Positions 26,787 through 35,592 of a DNA stretch of 64,000 nt are shown here, in pieces. The stretch comes from JAAYZB01 sp035379945 (GTDB lineage Bacteria; Bacillota_I; Bacilli_A; Izemoplasmatales; Hujiaoplasmataceae). The position numbers and the translations under genes were made by a program. Below the pieces are notes generated by a model that did not search any database, was not told the DNA's origin, and worked only from the letters and a program-made list of their open reading frames with translations. Numbering within the stretch: the first letter of the stretch is position 1; the number at the start of each line of letters is the position of its first letter. Location: assembly GCA_035379945.1 (NCBI GenBank), contig DAOSWG010000006.1, forward strand, positions 1 through 64,000. The letters are read 5' to 3'.

Positions 26787-27812
26787 ATGAAAACAAGCGA
26801 TTTTGATTACATATTGCCCAAAAATCTCATTGCCCAGTCTCCGTTGCCAAATCGCACGGACTCAAGGCTTTTAATGGTAAACAGGACTAATTTCAATCTA
26901 GAACACAGACATTTCCGGGATTTACCGCAATACCTGGAAAAAGGCGATGTTCTCGTTTTGAATGATACCAAAGTGATGCCAGCGAGGCTGATCGGAGAGA
27001 AGCCTGACACCGGAGCTCATATCGAAATACTGTTATTGAGACAAATGGAAGACGATGTTTGGGAAACCTTGGCCAAACCGGCCAGAAGAATAAAAAAAGA
27101 ATCGATTGTCTCGTTTGGTCAGGGACTTTTGATGGCAAAATGTATTGAAGAAAAAGATGACGGCATCAGAAAAATGCGGATGTATTACAAAGGCGTATTC
27201 CCGGAGATTCTCGATAAACTGGGAGAAACACCCCTGCCACCTTACATCCATGAAAAACTGGAAGATAAAAACCGTTACCAGACGGTCTACTCACGGGAAC
27301 TTGGCAGCGCAGCCGCCCCAACAGCCGGACTGCATTTCACAAAAGCCCTACTTGATGAAATCAGGGAAAAAGGAATAGAAACCGTGTTTTTAACCCTACA
27401 TGTCGGCTTGGGGACATTCCGTCCGGTCGAAACAGAGGACTTTACCAAACACAAGATGCATAGCGAGTACTATGTGTTTGATACCGAAGCCGCAAAAGCA
27501 CTAAATAAAGCGAAAACGGAGAAAAGAAGAATCATCGCTGTCGGTACGACTTCGACCAGGACCTTAGAAAGCGTATATGCCAAATATGGAGAGTTTCGTC
27601 CGGACTCCGGATATACCGACATCTTCATCTACCCGGGATTCCAGTTCAGGGCGATCGACGGACTGATAACCAATTTTCATCTGCCAAAGTCGACCTTGAT
27701 GATGCTGGTTTCGGCATTCTCGTCCCGCGAGATCATTTTCAATGCCTACAGAGAGGCTATCGAAAGAGAGTATCGTTTCTTTTCCTTTGGGGATTCCATG
27801 TTCATCCGATAA
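26787..27812 (+). CDS. queA: S-adenosylmethionine:tRNA ribosyltransferase-isomerase (QueA)
   Basis: 341 residues. DFDYILPKNLIAQSPLPNRTDSRL, LNDTKVMPARL, RELGSAAAPTAGLHFT and LHVGLGTFRPV are diagnostic. It transfers the ribosyl part of SAM to preQ1 in tRNA, giving epoxyqueuosine. The ATG follows the ruvB stop without a gap, with GGAG inside the end of ruvB. It converges on the queuosine-precursor transporter gene, and tgt lies 1.4 kb away, so three genes of one pathway are clustered. Confidence 0.97.
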   Translation: MKTSDFDYILPKNLIAQSPLPNRTDSRLLMVNRTNFNLEHRHFRDLPQYLEKGDVLVLNDTKVMPARLIGEKPDTGAHIEILLLRQMEDDVWETLAKPARRIKKESIVSFGQGLLMAKCIEEKDDGIRKMRMYYKGVFPEILDKLGETPLPPYIHEKLEDKNRYQTVYSRELGSAAAPTAGLHFTKALLDEIREKGIETVFLTLHVGLGTFRPVETEDFTKHKMHSEYYVFDTEAAKALNKAKTEKRRIIAVGTTSTRTLESVYAKYGEFRPDSGYTDIFIYPGFQFRAIDGLITNFHLPKSTLMMLVSAFSSREIIFNAYREAIEREYRFFSFGDSMFIR

Positions 27813-27836
27813 AAAAAGCCTTCACGGCTTTTTTCT
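27811..27836. terminator. Bidirectional terminator between queA and the transporter gene
   Basis: AAAAAGCC and GGCTTTTT pair around the loop TTCAC, with an A run on the left and a T run on the right. Confidence 0.82.
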
Positions 27837-27837
27837 T

Positions 27838-28518
27838 TCAGTTGTTATCAAACGGGATGATTCTTTTGCATATATAAAGAAACGGAGTGTCGAGCATCGC
27901 GACGATGACTTTTATAAGATATGTAGTCAACCCGATCTGTAAAAGCACGCTGCCACTATATACTCCCAAAAAAGCGATTGGAACGAATATGGCCGTATCG
28001 ACCAATTGACTGATGAAAGTGGAGCCGTTGTTTCTGACCCAAAGAAATTTGTCGGATGGCAATTTCTCGCGGATTTTCTGAAAAAGATGGACATCCAGAA
28101 ACTGACTTATGAGAAATGCCGTGAGCGAAGCTCCCAGAAGTCTTGGAAAGAAACCGAAAATCGACCGAAGCGCATCATTGTTCAAATCAGATGTACTGGG
28201 AATGAACCAGATCGCCATCTGCATCAAAACGACTGTGGCGACCATGACATAGAATCCCATCAACACCGCTTTTTGCGCGGATTTCTTCCCATAGATTTCG
28301 TTTAGGGCGTCGGTGGCCAGAAATATCGTCCCATAGGTAATGTTTCCTAGCGTGGCTTCGACACCGAATAGAGTGATATTCTTCGTGACCTGGATGTTGG
28401 CAATGATCGTACTTATGGCAACCCAAACAAAAATGCCGGTTTTACCGAACAGTTTGTACATTCCCAAAAAAAGTATGAAATTCGCCAAGGCAAAAGCGAA
28501 CCACAGTAACTCGTTCAT
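27838..28518 (-). CDS. yhhQ: Queuosine precursor transporter, YhhQ family
   Basis: 226 residues with about six membrane helices. It has the family features FLATDALNEIYGKKSAQKAV and a late Gln/Asp-containing helix (STFISQLVDTAIFVPIAF). YhhQ proteins import preQ0 or preQ1 for queuosine synthesis, which fits its position between queA and tgt. The start is MNELLWF, because TGGAGTG lies six bases upstream; a frame extension of 15 residues upstream has no such support. The promoter overlaps an inverted repeat. No preQ1 riboswitch was found in its short leader. Confidence 0.9.
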   Translation of the reverse strand: MNELLWFAFALANFILFLGMYKLFGKTGIFVWVAISTIIANIQVTKNITLFGVEATLGNITYGTIFLATDALNEIYGKKSAQKAVLMGFYVMVATVVLMQMAIWFIPSTSDLNNDALRSIFGFFPRLLGASLTAFLISQFLDVHLFQKIREKLPSDKFLWVRNNGSTFISQLVDTAIFVPIAFLGVYSGSVLLQIGLTTYLIKVIVAMLDTPFLYICKRIIPFDNN

Positions 28519-28562
28519 CAAGGTCACTCCATTTTCCGGGAAACAATCCCAAGACCCAAACA

Positions 28563-28592
28563 ATTATACCGGATATTGTCTCAAAAGACAAT
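28563..28592 (-). promoter_or_regulatory. Promoter of yhhQ with a seven-base inverted repeat at the -35
   Basis: On the minus strand TTGTCT and TATAAT are 17 bases apart. The -35 lies in one arm of ATTGTCT-N4-AGACAAT (28575-28592), a possible operator. Confidence 0.65.
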
Positions 28593-28608
28593 AATAAAAC
28601 AATTTGAA

Positions 28609-28637
28609 TTGCGAAAATAGGCGATTGGTAGTAAAAT
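28609..28637 (+). promoter_or_regulatory. Promoter of pduL-tgt
   Basis: TTGCGA and TAAAAT are 17 bases apart; AGGAGG before the pduL ATG follows about 30 bases later. Confidence 0.65.
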
Positions 28638-28676
28638 AAACCTAGTAAAATCATGAGAAAGCACCAGGAGGACATT

Positions 28677-29246
28677 ATGGATAAAAAAATTCTTGTAGAG
28701 GTATCCGCCAGACATGTGCACATAAACGAAAAGGATTTGGAAACTCTTTTCGGATCAGGATACAAACTTACAGCAAAAAAGATGTTGTCGCAGCCGGGAC
28801 AGTTCGCTTGTGAAGAAAAAGTGACGGTCATCGGACCGAAAAAAGAAATGAATCTGACGATTCTCGGGCCAACCAGAAGCAAGACCCAAGTAGAAATATC
28901 CTTGACTGATGCCAGAACCCTTGGCATAACTGCTCCCGTACGCGAATCGGGAGATATCGCCGGAACCGCGCCGTGCCGGATCGTGGGCCCGAAAGGGTTC
29001 ATTGATATAAAGGAAGGCGTCATTGTCGCGAAAAGACATGTCCATCTCACTCCTGAAGTTGCCAGCCTATATCAGGTCGCTGACAAGGACATCGTGTCTG
29101 TACGTGTTGACACTCCCGAACGCTCGCTTGTCTTTGGAGATGTGGTTATCCGCGTAAGAGCCGATTTCTCGCCAGCAATGCATATTGACACCGACGAAGG
29201 AAACGCCGCCGGCATCTCCGGCGAGGTTTTCGGAATCATTCTCTAA
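28677..29246 (+). CDS. pduL: Phosphate acyltransferase PduL
   Basis: 189 residues made of two related barrels, each with a His-rich metal motif: SARHVHIN near the start and AKRHVHLT near residue 125. PduL swaps CoA and phosphate on acetyl or propionyl groups and can replace Pta in acetate metabolism. No N-terminal encapsulation peptide or microcompartment shell gene is seen, so a free cytosolic phosphotransacetylase is likely. AGGAGG is placed well before the ATG. The tgt gene begins four bases after its stop. Confidence 0.93.
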   Translation: MDKKILVEVSARHVHINEKDLETLFGSGYKLTAKKMLSQPGQFACEEKVTVIGPKKEMNLTILGPTRSKTQVEISLTDARTLGITAPVRESGDIAGTAPCRIVGPKGFIDIKEGVIVAKRHVHLTPEVASLYQVADKDIVSVRVDTPERSLVFGDVVIRVRADFSPAMHIDTDEGNAAGISGEVFGIIL

Positions 29247-29250
29247 AAAC

Positions 29251-30378
29251 ATGCCGTTCAGTCACGAAATTACCCACATCTGCAAACAAACAGGCGCCAG
29301 ATGTGGGATTTTACATACCGAATCAAAAGACATACCTACCCCGGTCTTCATGCCGGTAGGAACCCAGGCAACTGTAAAGACACTCGATTCCACAGAAGCG
29401 CGTGAGATAAGCGAGGGGCTTATTTTAGCCAATACCTACCACCTTTGGCTCGAACCGGGAGAAAAAATCATTGCCAAGCATGGAGATGTCAAAAAATTCA
29501 TGAATTGGGACGGAGCGCTTCTGACCGATTCCGGTGGCTATCAGGTATTTTCTCTTTCCAAGATTCGCAAGATTCAAGAAGAAGGAGTGACATTCCGCCA
29601 CCATTTGTCCGGCGAACTTCTTCACATGTCTCCGGAAGACAGCATCCGCGCTCAAAATGTATTTGGCGCTGATATCATCATGAGTTTTGATGAATGCCCG
29701 CCTTTCTATGCTGATTACGAATATATGAAAGCATCGGTGGAACGAACCGTCAGATGGGCGAAAAGAGGAAAAGATGCGCACGAAAAACCGGATACCCAGG
29801 CGCTTTTCGGCATTGTCCAAGGCGGTCACTACAAAGACCTCAGGAAACAAAGCCTGGATAGCCTGATGGAAATTGGATTTCCAGGTTATTCGATCGGCGG
29901 CTTGTCAATTGGTGAAAAAAAAGATGACATGTACGAGATGCTCGAATATCTGAAAGGCATCATGCCCCACGACAAGCCCCGTTATCTGATGGGCGTGGGA
30001 GCTCCGGATGACATTCTAAAAGGGGTCGAGTGCGGTATCGACATGTTCGATTGCGTTCTACCTACCAGAATCGCCAGGCACGGAAGCGCCATGACATCGG
30101 AGGGAAAAGTCGTCATCAAAAACAAAACTTACGAGGAAGACATGGGCCCTCTGGATCCCGAATGCGACTGTAAGGTTTGCCAAAGCTACACCCGCAGTTA
30201 TATTCGTCATCTTTTCAAAACCGACGAAATTTTGGGATTGCGGCTTGTTACCTATCACAACTTGTATTTTTTGAAAAAGTTGATGGCCGATATCAGAAAG
30301 GCGATCATGGAAGACCGGTTTGGCGATTTCAAAGATGAATTCATCAAACGATACTATCCAAAGACGGAAAACGTCTGA
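29251..30378 (+). CDS. tgt: Queuine/preQ1 tRNA-ribosyltransferase (Tgt)
   Basis: 375 residues, the usual length. TPVFMPVGTQATVKTL, LTDSGGYQVFSL and FDCVLPTRIARHG contain the catalytic aspartates; CDCKVC with a later His binds zinc. It exchanges guanine 34 for preQ1 in tRNAs with GUN anticodons. The start MPFSHEITH is chosen from family length; it has no clear ribosome-binding site, so translation may be coupled to pduL four bases upstream. A longer frame would overlap pduL by 62 bases. Confidence 0.95.
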   Translation: MPFSHEITHICKQTGARCGILHTESKDIPTPVFMPVGTQATVKTLDSTEAREISEGLILANTYHLWLEPGEKIIAKHGDVKKFMNWDGALLTDSGGYQVFSLSKIRKIQEEGVTFRHHLSGELLHMSPEDSIRAQNVFGADIIMSFDECPPFYADYEYMKASVERTVRWAKRGKDAHEKPDTQALFGIVQGGHYKDLRKQSLDSLMEIGFPGYSIGGLSIGEKKDDMYEMLEYLKGIMPHDKPRYLMGVGAPDDILKGVECGIDMFDCVLPTRIARHGSAMTSEGKVVIKNKTYEEDMGPLDPECDCKVCQSYTRSYIRHLFKTDEILGLRLVTYHNLYFLKKLMADIRKAIMEDRFGDFKDEFIKRYYPKTENV

Positions 30379-30428
30379 AGTAAATGCAAGGTAATGGCAA
30401 AACCCCGCAAAAATATGCGGACTTGATA

Positions 30429-30457
30429 TTGAAAAAGCATTGATGACCACGTATAAT
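30429..30457 (+). promoter_or_regulatory. Promoter of ftsZ
   Basis: TTGAAA and TATAAT are exactly 17 bases apart. The leader is about 70 bases; no known regulatory RNA was recognised in it. Confidence 0.85.
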
Positions 30458-30535
30458 AATTATTGTCACAGAGTATGTCGTTTTTTTGTCGACGTTTGCG
30501 ACAGGATCAGGCGGCTTTGGATATGGAGGTAAAAC

Positions 30536-31708
30536 ATGTTCGATCTCAACGATAAATTCAATCAGAAACCGAATATCAAAGTGATTGGTGTCGGTGGTGG
30601 CGGCGGGTCCGCCATCAACCGGATGATCGAAAACGATGTCCAAGGCGTCGATTTTGTCGCCATGAACACCGATGCCCAGGTATTGAAACTTTCCAAAGCC
30701 GATATTCGCCTTCAACTCGGAAAAACACTGACAAGAGGTTTGGGCGCCGGAGCCAGTCCCGACATCGGACGTCAAGCCGCCATCGAGTCGGAAGACGAGA
30801 TCAGGGATTTGTTGGCGGACACGGATATGGTTTTCATCACCGCTGGCATGGGAGGCGGCACCGGAACGGGCGCCGCGCCGGTTATCGCCAGGATTGCCAG
30901 GGAAATGGGTTGTCTCACGATCGGGATCGTGACAAAGCCGTTTGGCTTCGAAGGCCGTAAACGGATGAGCGTCGCCATCCAGGGCTTGGAAGAATTGAAA
31001 CCTTATGTCGATACCCTTATCGTGATCCCCAACGATAAGTTGCTGTACATAGTTGAAAAGAACACCCCTTATTTGGATGCTTTCCGCGAAGCTGACAATG
31101 TTTTAAGACAAGGTGTCCAAGGCATTACCGAAATCATTGCCGTCCCCGGAGTCGTGAACGTTGATTTCGCCGATGTGAAAACAGTGATGAAGGACAAAGG
31201 AACCGCCCTGATGGGAATCGGCATCGCCGAAGGCGAAAACCGGGCTGTGGAAGCCGCAAGGGCCGCTATCAGAAGTCCGCTTTTGGAAACATCGATCAAC
31301 GGAGCGACCGACGCCATCGTGAACATCACTTCCGGCTTCGATGCATCGCTTTACGAAATAAACGAAATCATCGAGGAAATTCAAAAATCTTCGACCACCG
31401 ACATCAACGTGATTTACGGTTCCGCCATCAATTCCGATCTGCAGGATGAAATCATCGTCACCGTCATCGCCACCGGATTCTCCGAGGATCCCCTGTTCAA
31501 GGACACGCTTTTGGAGAAAGCGGAAGAAATCAAGAACGACGATATCCTTCCTGTCGAAGAAATCTTCCAGAAACAGAAACCGGGCAAAAAGGAAAAACAG
31601 AAGAAAAACCGTAATGTCCGCGAGCCGGAACCGCTTCCAAAAACAAAGGCGGATGAAGAGGAAGATATCCAGATTCCCTCCTGGTTGAAAGAAAGGTTCA
31701 AGAAATGA
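30536..31708 (+). CDS. ftsZ: Cell division protein FtsZ
   Basis: 390 residues. The GTP-binding loop GMGGGTGTGAAPVIA and the T7 loop (NVDFADVKTVM) are intact, so it should polymerise. A charged, variable linker follows residue 320. The extreme C-terminus IQIPSWLKERFKK is the conserved peptide that binds FtsA or SepF. No ftsA is adjacent; sepF lies 4.5 kb downstream, making SepF a probable membrane tether. It is a single-gene unit with strong promoter and terminator. Confidence 0.98.
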   Translation: MFDLNDKFNQKPNIKVIGVGGGGGSAINRMIENDVQGVDFVAMNTDAQVLKLSKADIRLQLGKTLTRGLGAGASPDIGRQAAIESEDEIRDLLADTDMVFITAGMGGGTGTGAAPVIARIAREMGCLTIGIVTKPFGFEGRKRMSVAIQGLEELKPYVDTLIVIPNDKLLYIVEKNTPYLDAFREADNVLRQGVQGITEIIAVPGVVNVDFADVKTVMKDKGTALMGIGIAEGENRAVEAARAAIRSPLLETSINGATDAIVNITSGFDASLYEINEIIEEIQKSSTTDINVIYGSAINSDLQDEIIVTVIATGFSEDPLFKDTLLEKAEEIKNDDILPVEEIFQKQKPGKKEKQKKNRNVREPEPLPKTKADEEEDIQIPSWLKERFKK

Positions 31709-31710
31709 CC

Positions 31711-31737
31711 AAAGGCTGGCTTGCCAGCCTTTTTCTT
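31711..31737 (+). terminator. Terminator after ftsZ
   Basis: AAAGGCTGGC pairs with GCCAGCCTTT, followed by T-rich sequence. Confidence 0.88.
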
Positions 31738-31748
31738 TGAGTTTCAGG

Positions 31749-31777
31749 TTGTATATGACCTGGAAAAATGATAAAAT
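31749..31777 (+). promoter_or_regulatory. Promoter of the mgtE-mgtE-surE operon
   Basis: TTGTAT and TAAAAT are 17 bases apart. The leader is only about 20 bases, so there is no room for an M-box magnesium riboswitch. Confidence 0.7.
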
Positions 31778-31806
31778 CTATAAGAAACGGAAAGGAGGTC
31801 CGGAAA

Positions 31807-33204
31807 ATGGAAAACGAAGACAGAACGATCAACACAAAGGAAATAATAGATGTTTTGAAATCAAATGCGGAATTACTGGAAAAGCGCGAGAAACTCGATA
31901 ATTATCACGACTATGATCTCGCGGTCGCAATGCTTGAAATGACAGAAGAAGAACGTTCGGATTTTTACCGGATCCTCGATTTTCCGTTACTTTCTGCCGT
32001 GTTTTCGGAACTTGATCCCCATGATGCGAAGGATGTGCTGGACAATGCTCCTGTAGCCGTGATGACTGCAGTGTTCAAAGGGATGCAGACTGACGATGTC
32101 GTTGATATCATCGATTGCATCGACGATTCCGACATGCGGATGGCCTACTTATCCGTGATTGACGCAAAAAAACGCATCGAAGTGAAAAAAATGCTTGAAT
32201 ACGACGATTCCCTCGTCGGTTCGATCATGAACAATAACTATCTCGAAATAAAAAGAACAGACACTGTCAAAATGGCAATCGCCACAATGGTTCAAAAAGC
32301 ACCGGAAACCGAATTCATCAACAATATCTACGTCGTGGACAAAGGTATTTTGGTCGGTGTTTTGTCTCTCAAGGAGATCATATCCGCCGGAAACAAGCCC
32401 GACACCCTGATCGAGGACATTATGACCGTCAAAATCGTCAGCGTTACCCCCTGGCAGAAGACGGAAGACGCCATCGAGTTGATGAAAAACTATGACTTCT
32501 TTCTGTTACCGGTTGTAACTGGTGATTTCAAAATGCTGGGAATCATCGCTTTCGACGATATGTTCGAAGCTTTGAACAAAGAGTCAGACGAAGACTATTC
32601 GAAACTAGCCGGTCTTACCGACATCAATATCGACGAAGACCGCGAAACGGTCTGGACGACCGTCAAGAAACGCATGCCATGGCTGGCGATTTTGCTTTTC
32701 ATCAATCTTGTGACAAGTTCGATCATTACCGGTTACGAAGACTTGCTTTCCCGGGTTTTGACCCTAGCAATCTTCATGCCCTTGATTTTAAATTTGGCCG
32801 GAAACACAGGCACTCAAAGTCTGGGTATCGTCATTAGGCTGTTTGCGACCAATCAGCTGGATGACAAAAAAGCCATTCGCAAGCACCTTATTAGGGAACT
32901 ATTGATTGGGATTGCGAACGGCCTTGCCATGGGAATTCTTATTTTCGGCATTGTAATCGGAATGCGGATGCTAGAAGGCATGGCTTTTGTCGATGTTTTG
33001 CCCTTGGCCATCGTCATTTCCGTTTCCCTGTCGGCCTCGCTTGCCGTCGCCACATTAGCCGGATCCGTCGTGCCTCTCGTATTGAATCTTTTCAAGATCG
33101 ACCCGGCCGTCGCATCAGGCCCTTTCATCACGACGGTAAACGACATCATATCGCTGTTAATCTATTTCGGCCTCGCCACCACCTTGTTGGCGAGATACTT
33201 TTAA
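31807..33204 (+). CDS. mgtE: Magnesium transporter MgtE, first copy
   Basis: 465 residues. It has the MgtE layout: an N-terminal superhelical domain (about 20-135), two CBS domains (about 140-260) and five C-terminal membrane helices. The pore region has GNTGTQSLGIVIR and DPAVASGPFITTVNDIIS, which carries the conserved Asp. MgtE is a magnesium channel gated by cytosolic magnesium. AAAGGAGG lies well before the chosen ATG; an ATG 39 bases earlier overlaps the -10. A paralogue follows 12 bases after its stop. Confidence 0.95.
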   Translation: MENEDRTINTKEIIDVLKSNAELLEKREKLDNYHDYDLAVAMLEMTEEERSDFYRILDFPLLSAVFSELDPHDAKDVLDNAPVAVMTAVFKGMQTDDVVDIIDCIDDSDMRMAYLSVIDAKKRIEVKKMLEYDDSLVGSIMNNNYLEIKRTDTVKMAIATMVQKAPETEFINNIYVVDKGILVGVLSLKEIISAGNKPDTLIEDIMTVKIVSVTPWQKTEDAIELMKNYDFFLLPVVTGDFKMLGIIAFDDMFEALNKESDEDYSKLAGLTDINIDEDRETVWTTVKKRMPWLAILLFINLVTSSIITGYEDLLSRVLTLAIFMPLILNLAGNTGTQSLGIVIRLFATNQLDDKKAIRKHLIRELLIGIANGLAMGILIFGIVIGMRMLEGMAFVDVLPLAIVISVSLSASLAVATLAGSVVPLVLNLFKIDPAVASGPFITTVNDIISLLIYFGLATTLLARYF

Positions 33205-33216
33205 GGGGGTAGGACG

Positions 33217-34653
33217 ATGGACGAAAAAGAAGAAATCCGTTTGGAAGAAAAAGACTACATCGGTGAAATCGTCACCCTCATAAACGCGGAAACGGATTTT
33301 TCCGGTTTGCAGAAGCAACTTGAGGAATATCATCCGTTCGACATTTCTCAGGCATTGCTGGAAATAGATTCCGAAAGGCGCCGAAATGTCTTTTTGCATT
33401 TTACCTATCCTTTCGGCGCTGCCATTGTCGAGCATTTCGATTCGGAGGATGCGATCGTTTTACTAAAACAATTGCCCTTGGAAACAGCGGTAAGAATCGT
33501 CGACAACATGGAAACGGACGATGCCGTCGACCTTTTGCAGAACCTGGAACCCAAGGACGAGGACATTGATATCATCAGTCTGTTGTCCCCGAAAAAACGG
33601 GCGGAACTGAATAAACTACTTGTTTACGAAGAAGACGAAATCGGCTCCGCCATGTCCGGAAGCTTCATCCGCCTGTTTGCGAACATGACGGTGAAAGAAG
33701 CAATGCGAAAGGTCGTGTCGATAGCCGGAGACACCGATTACATCTCGATCCTTTATGTCTTGGAAAACAATTTTCTCGTCGGATATATCCGACTGAAAAG
33801 CCTGATCATCGCAAGAGCGGAGGAAAGGATCAGCGATATCATGGAAACGCGCTTCATCACCGCGCGTCCAACCGACGACAAGGAAGAGGTTTCCAACCTC
33901 ATGCAGACATACGGGGAATCGTCTATGCCGATCACGGACATAGACATGCATCTGGTCGGAATCGTTACCCATGACGATTTGATGGATATCGTTTCCGAAG
34001 CGAAATCGGACGATTATGCCAAACTGGCCGGCTTAACCGACGGCGACATCGACCTGGGAAGGGATTCGTTCTCAAGAGCCGTGAAACAGAGACTTCCCTG
34101 GCTGTCGATCGTGCTTTTCCTCAGTTTGTTAACATCGTTGATTTTCTCTTTCTTCGAAGAAGCGCTTAATACAAGTATCGTCCTGGCCGCCAGACTGGCT
34201 GTCTATTTGCCCTTGATCCTGGATATGTCCGGAAACACCGGTACCCAGAGTCTGGCTGTCATGATCAGATATCTGAATTCGCCCGAACGGGACACATCGA
34301 AAAAAGTGATGGGTAAATATCTGCTTAGGGAGATTGGAACCGGGATCATCGAAGGATTGGTGATCGGCGTGCTTGTTTTCGGCCTAGTCATCGTCACCAA
34401 TCTGGTTTCCCGAGGAAAGGCTTTCGATGCGGTCTCGCTTTCGACCGCCGTTGTCACCGCATTTTCGGTTTTTGTGGCGCTCCTGGCATCAACATTGCTT
34501 GGCGCTCTGATTCCCCTTGGAATGGACAAGGTCAAAATAGACCCGGCCGTCGCATCAGGCCCCTTCATCACGACCGTGAGCGACATCATCACCCTATCGA
34601 TCTATTATTCAATCAGCCTGGCGATATTATTGCCGATATACCAGGCATTGTAA
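33217..34653 (+). CDS. mgtE: Magnesium transporter MgtE, second copy
   Basis: 478 residues with the same domain order as the preceding gene: N domain, two CBS domains and five membrane helices, with GNTGTQSLAVMIR and DPAVASGPFITTVSDII. The two proteins are clearly paralogous but diverged over much of their length, while a short 3' segment is almost identical at the DNA level. AGGGGGT precedes the ATG. Side-by-side copies may form a heteromeric channel or differ in metal range; this is inference. Confidence 0.94.
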   Translation: MDEKEEIRLEEKDYIGEIVTLINAETDFSGLQKQLEEYHPFDISQALLEIDSERRRNVFLHFTYPFGAAIVEHFDSEDAIVLLKQLPLETAVRIVDNMETDDAVDLLQNLEPKDEDIDIISLLSPKKRAELNKLLVYEEDEIGSAMSGSFIRLFANMTVKEAMRKVVSIAGDTDYISILYVLENNFLVGYIRLKSLIIARAEERISDIMETRFITARPTDDKEEVSNLMQTYGESSMPITDIDMHLVGIVTHDDLMDIVSEAKSDDYAKLAGLTDGDIDLGRDSFSRAVKQRLPWLSIVLFLSLLTSLIFSFFEEALNTSIVLAARLAVYLPLILDMSGNTGTQSLAVMIRYLNSPERDTSKKVMGKYLLREIGTGIIEGLVIGVLVFGLVIVTNLVSRGKAFDAVSLSTAVVTAFSVFVALLASTLLGALIPLGMDKVKIDPAVASGPFITTVSDIITLSIYYSISLAILLPIYQAL

Positions 34654-34678
34654 AAATTACAGGAAACGAGTTGAAAAG

Positions 34679-35407
34679 ATGAAAATACTACTTACAAACG
34701 ACGACGGATACGATGCCAAAGGCATCCGGATTCTTTATGAAAAACTAAGAAAATACGGCGACGTCACTCTGGTGGCCCCGGCAAAGCACATGAGCGGAGC
34801 CTCGGTTTCCCGGATTTTCTGGAATGAAGCCATTGTCACGAAATACAAAGACGACATTTACAGCGTGGAAGGAACCCCGGCCGATGCCGTGGCTTTTGCC
34901 ATCCATGGATTGAAGCTGAATCCCGATCTAGTCGTATCAGGAATAAACGACGGATTCAATATCGGAACCGACACAATCTATTCCGGTACCGTCGGCGCCT
35001 GTATGGAAGCTTTGAGAGACGGATACAAATGCATTGCCTTTTCTACCGATTTTGGGTATTATAGCCCCGTGGAAGCCGAAACGGAAGCGGCGATGGATTT
35101 TATTCTGGCTCACGATCTTGTTTCGAGCGACTATATTCTCAATGTCAATTTCGTTTCCAAGCGTTTCGACAAATCAAACGGCATAAAGATCACCGATGTC
35201 GGTTACTACCCGTTCGAGTACACTTACGAGAAAACCGAAAACGGTCATTACAGAACCCGCCGGCATCACTTAGTCAACGAGTTTGTCGAAGGAACCGACT
35301 ACCATGCCGTCCATAATGGCTACATATCGATTACTCCTCTCAAGTTCGGTTTCCAGACCGACAAGGGACTGGAAGAGTTGAAAAGGAAAGTGGCTCAATA
35401 TGAGTGA
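34679..35407 (+). CDS. surE: 5'/3'-nucleotidase SurE
   Basis: 242 residues. The metal site LLTNDDGYDAKGI and the segment SGINDGFNIGTDTIYSGTVGA are diagnostic. SurE removes phosphate from nucleoside monophosphates. It follows the second mgtE by 25 bases and overlaps the next small gene by eight bases, so it belongs to the run of genes ending with yggT. Confidence 0.95.
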   Translation: MKILLTNDDGYDAKGIRILYEKLRKYGDVTLVAPAKHMSGASVSRIFWNEAIVTKYKDDIYSVEGTPADAVAFAIHGLKLNPDLVVSGINDGFNIGTDTIYSGTVGACMEALRDGYKCIAFSTDFGYYSPVEAETEAAMDFILAHDLVSSDYILNVNFVSKRFDKSNGIKITDVGYYPFEYTYEKTENGHYRTRRHHLVNEFVEGTDYHAVHNGYISITPLKFGFQTDKGLEELKRKVAQYE

Positions 35408-35582
35408 CAAGAAACAAAAGCGTAATTTTTGGATCTCTTTTTCGCTTTATATGGCAAATGTCATCGCCGGGGTCGTGTTGATCGTCATCTATAAGGCGAA
35501 CATTTCCCATGTGATCACGATTTCGATTTATCTCGTCATTCTGTCCGCCTTTTTTTCATATTACATCCGCAAGAAAAACTGA
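35400..35582 (+). CDS. Small membrane protein (60 residues), unrecognised
   Basis: A basic N-terminus (MSDKKQKRN) is followed by two hydrophobic helices (about residues 10-30 and 35-54) and a basic end (RKKN), giving a likely hairpin with both ends in the cytoplasm. The start overlaps surE by eight bases. The stop lies ten bases before the yggS ATG. Tight coupling on both sides supports a real gene. No family was recognised; the position before yggS-sepF-yggT suggests, weakly, a link to division or the envelope. Confidence 0.65.
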   Translation: MSDKKQKRNFWISFSLYMANVIAGVVLIVIYKANISHVITISIYLVILSAFFSYYIRKKN

Positions 35583-35592
35583 GGTGATTACG

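Noticed and set aside
30400..30425. Hairpin CCGCA / TGCGG after tgt as a terminator
   Set aside because: The stem is only five pairs and is followed by mixed sequence overlapping the ftsZ -35, so termination is not supported.
31778..31806. Possible M-box magnesium riboswitch before mgtE
   Set aside because: The transcript start leaves only about 20 bases before the start codon, far too short for an M-box.
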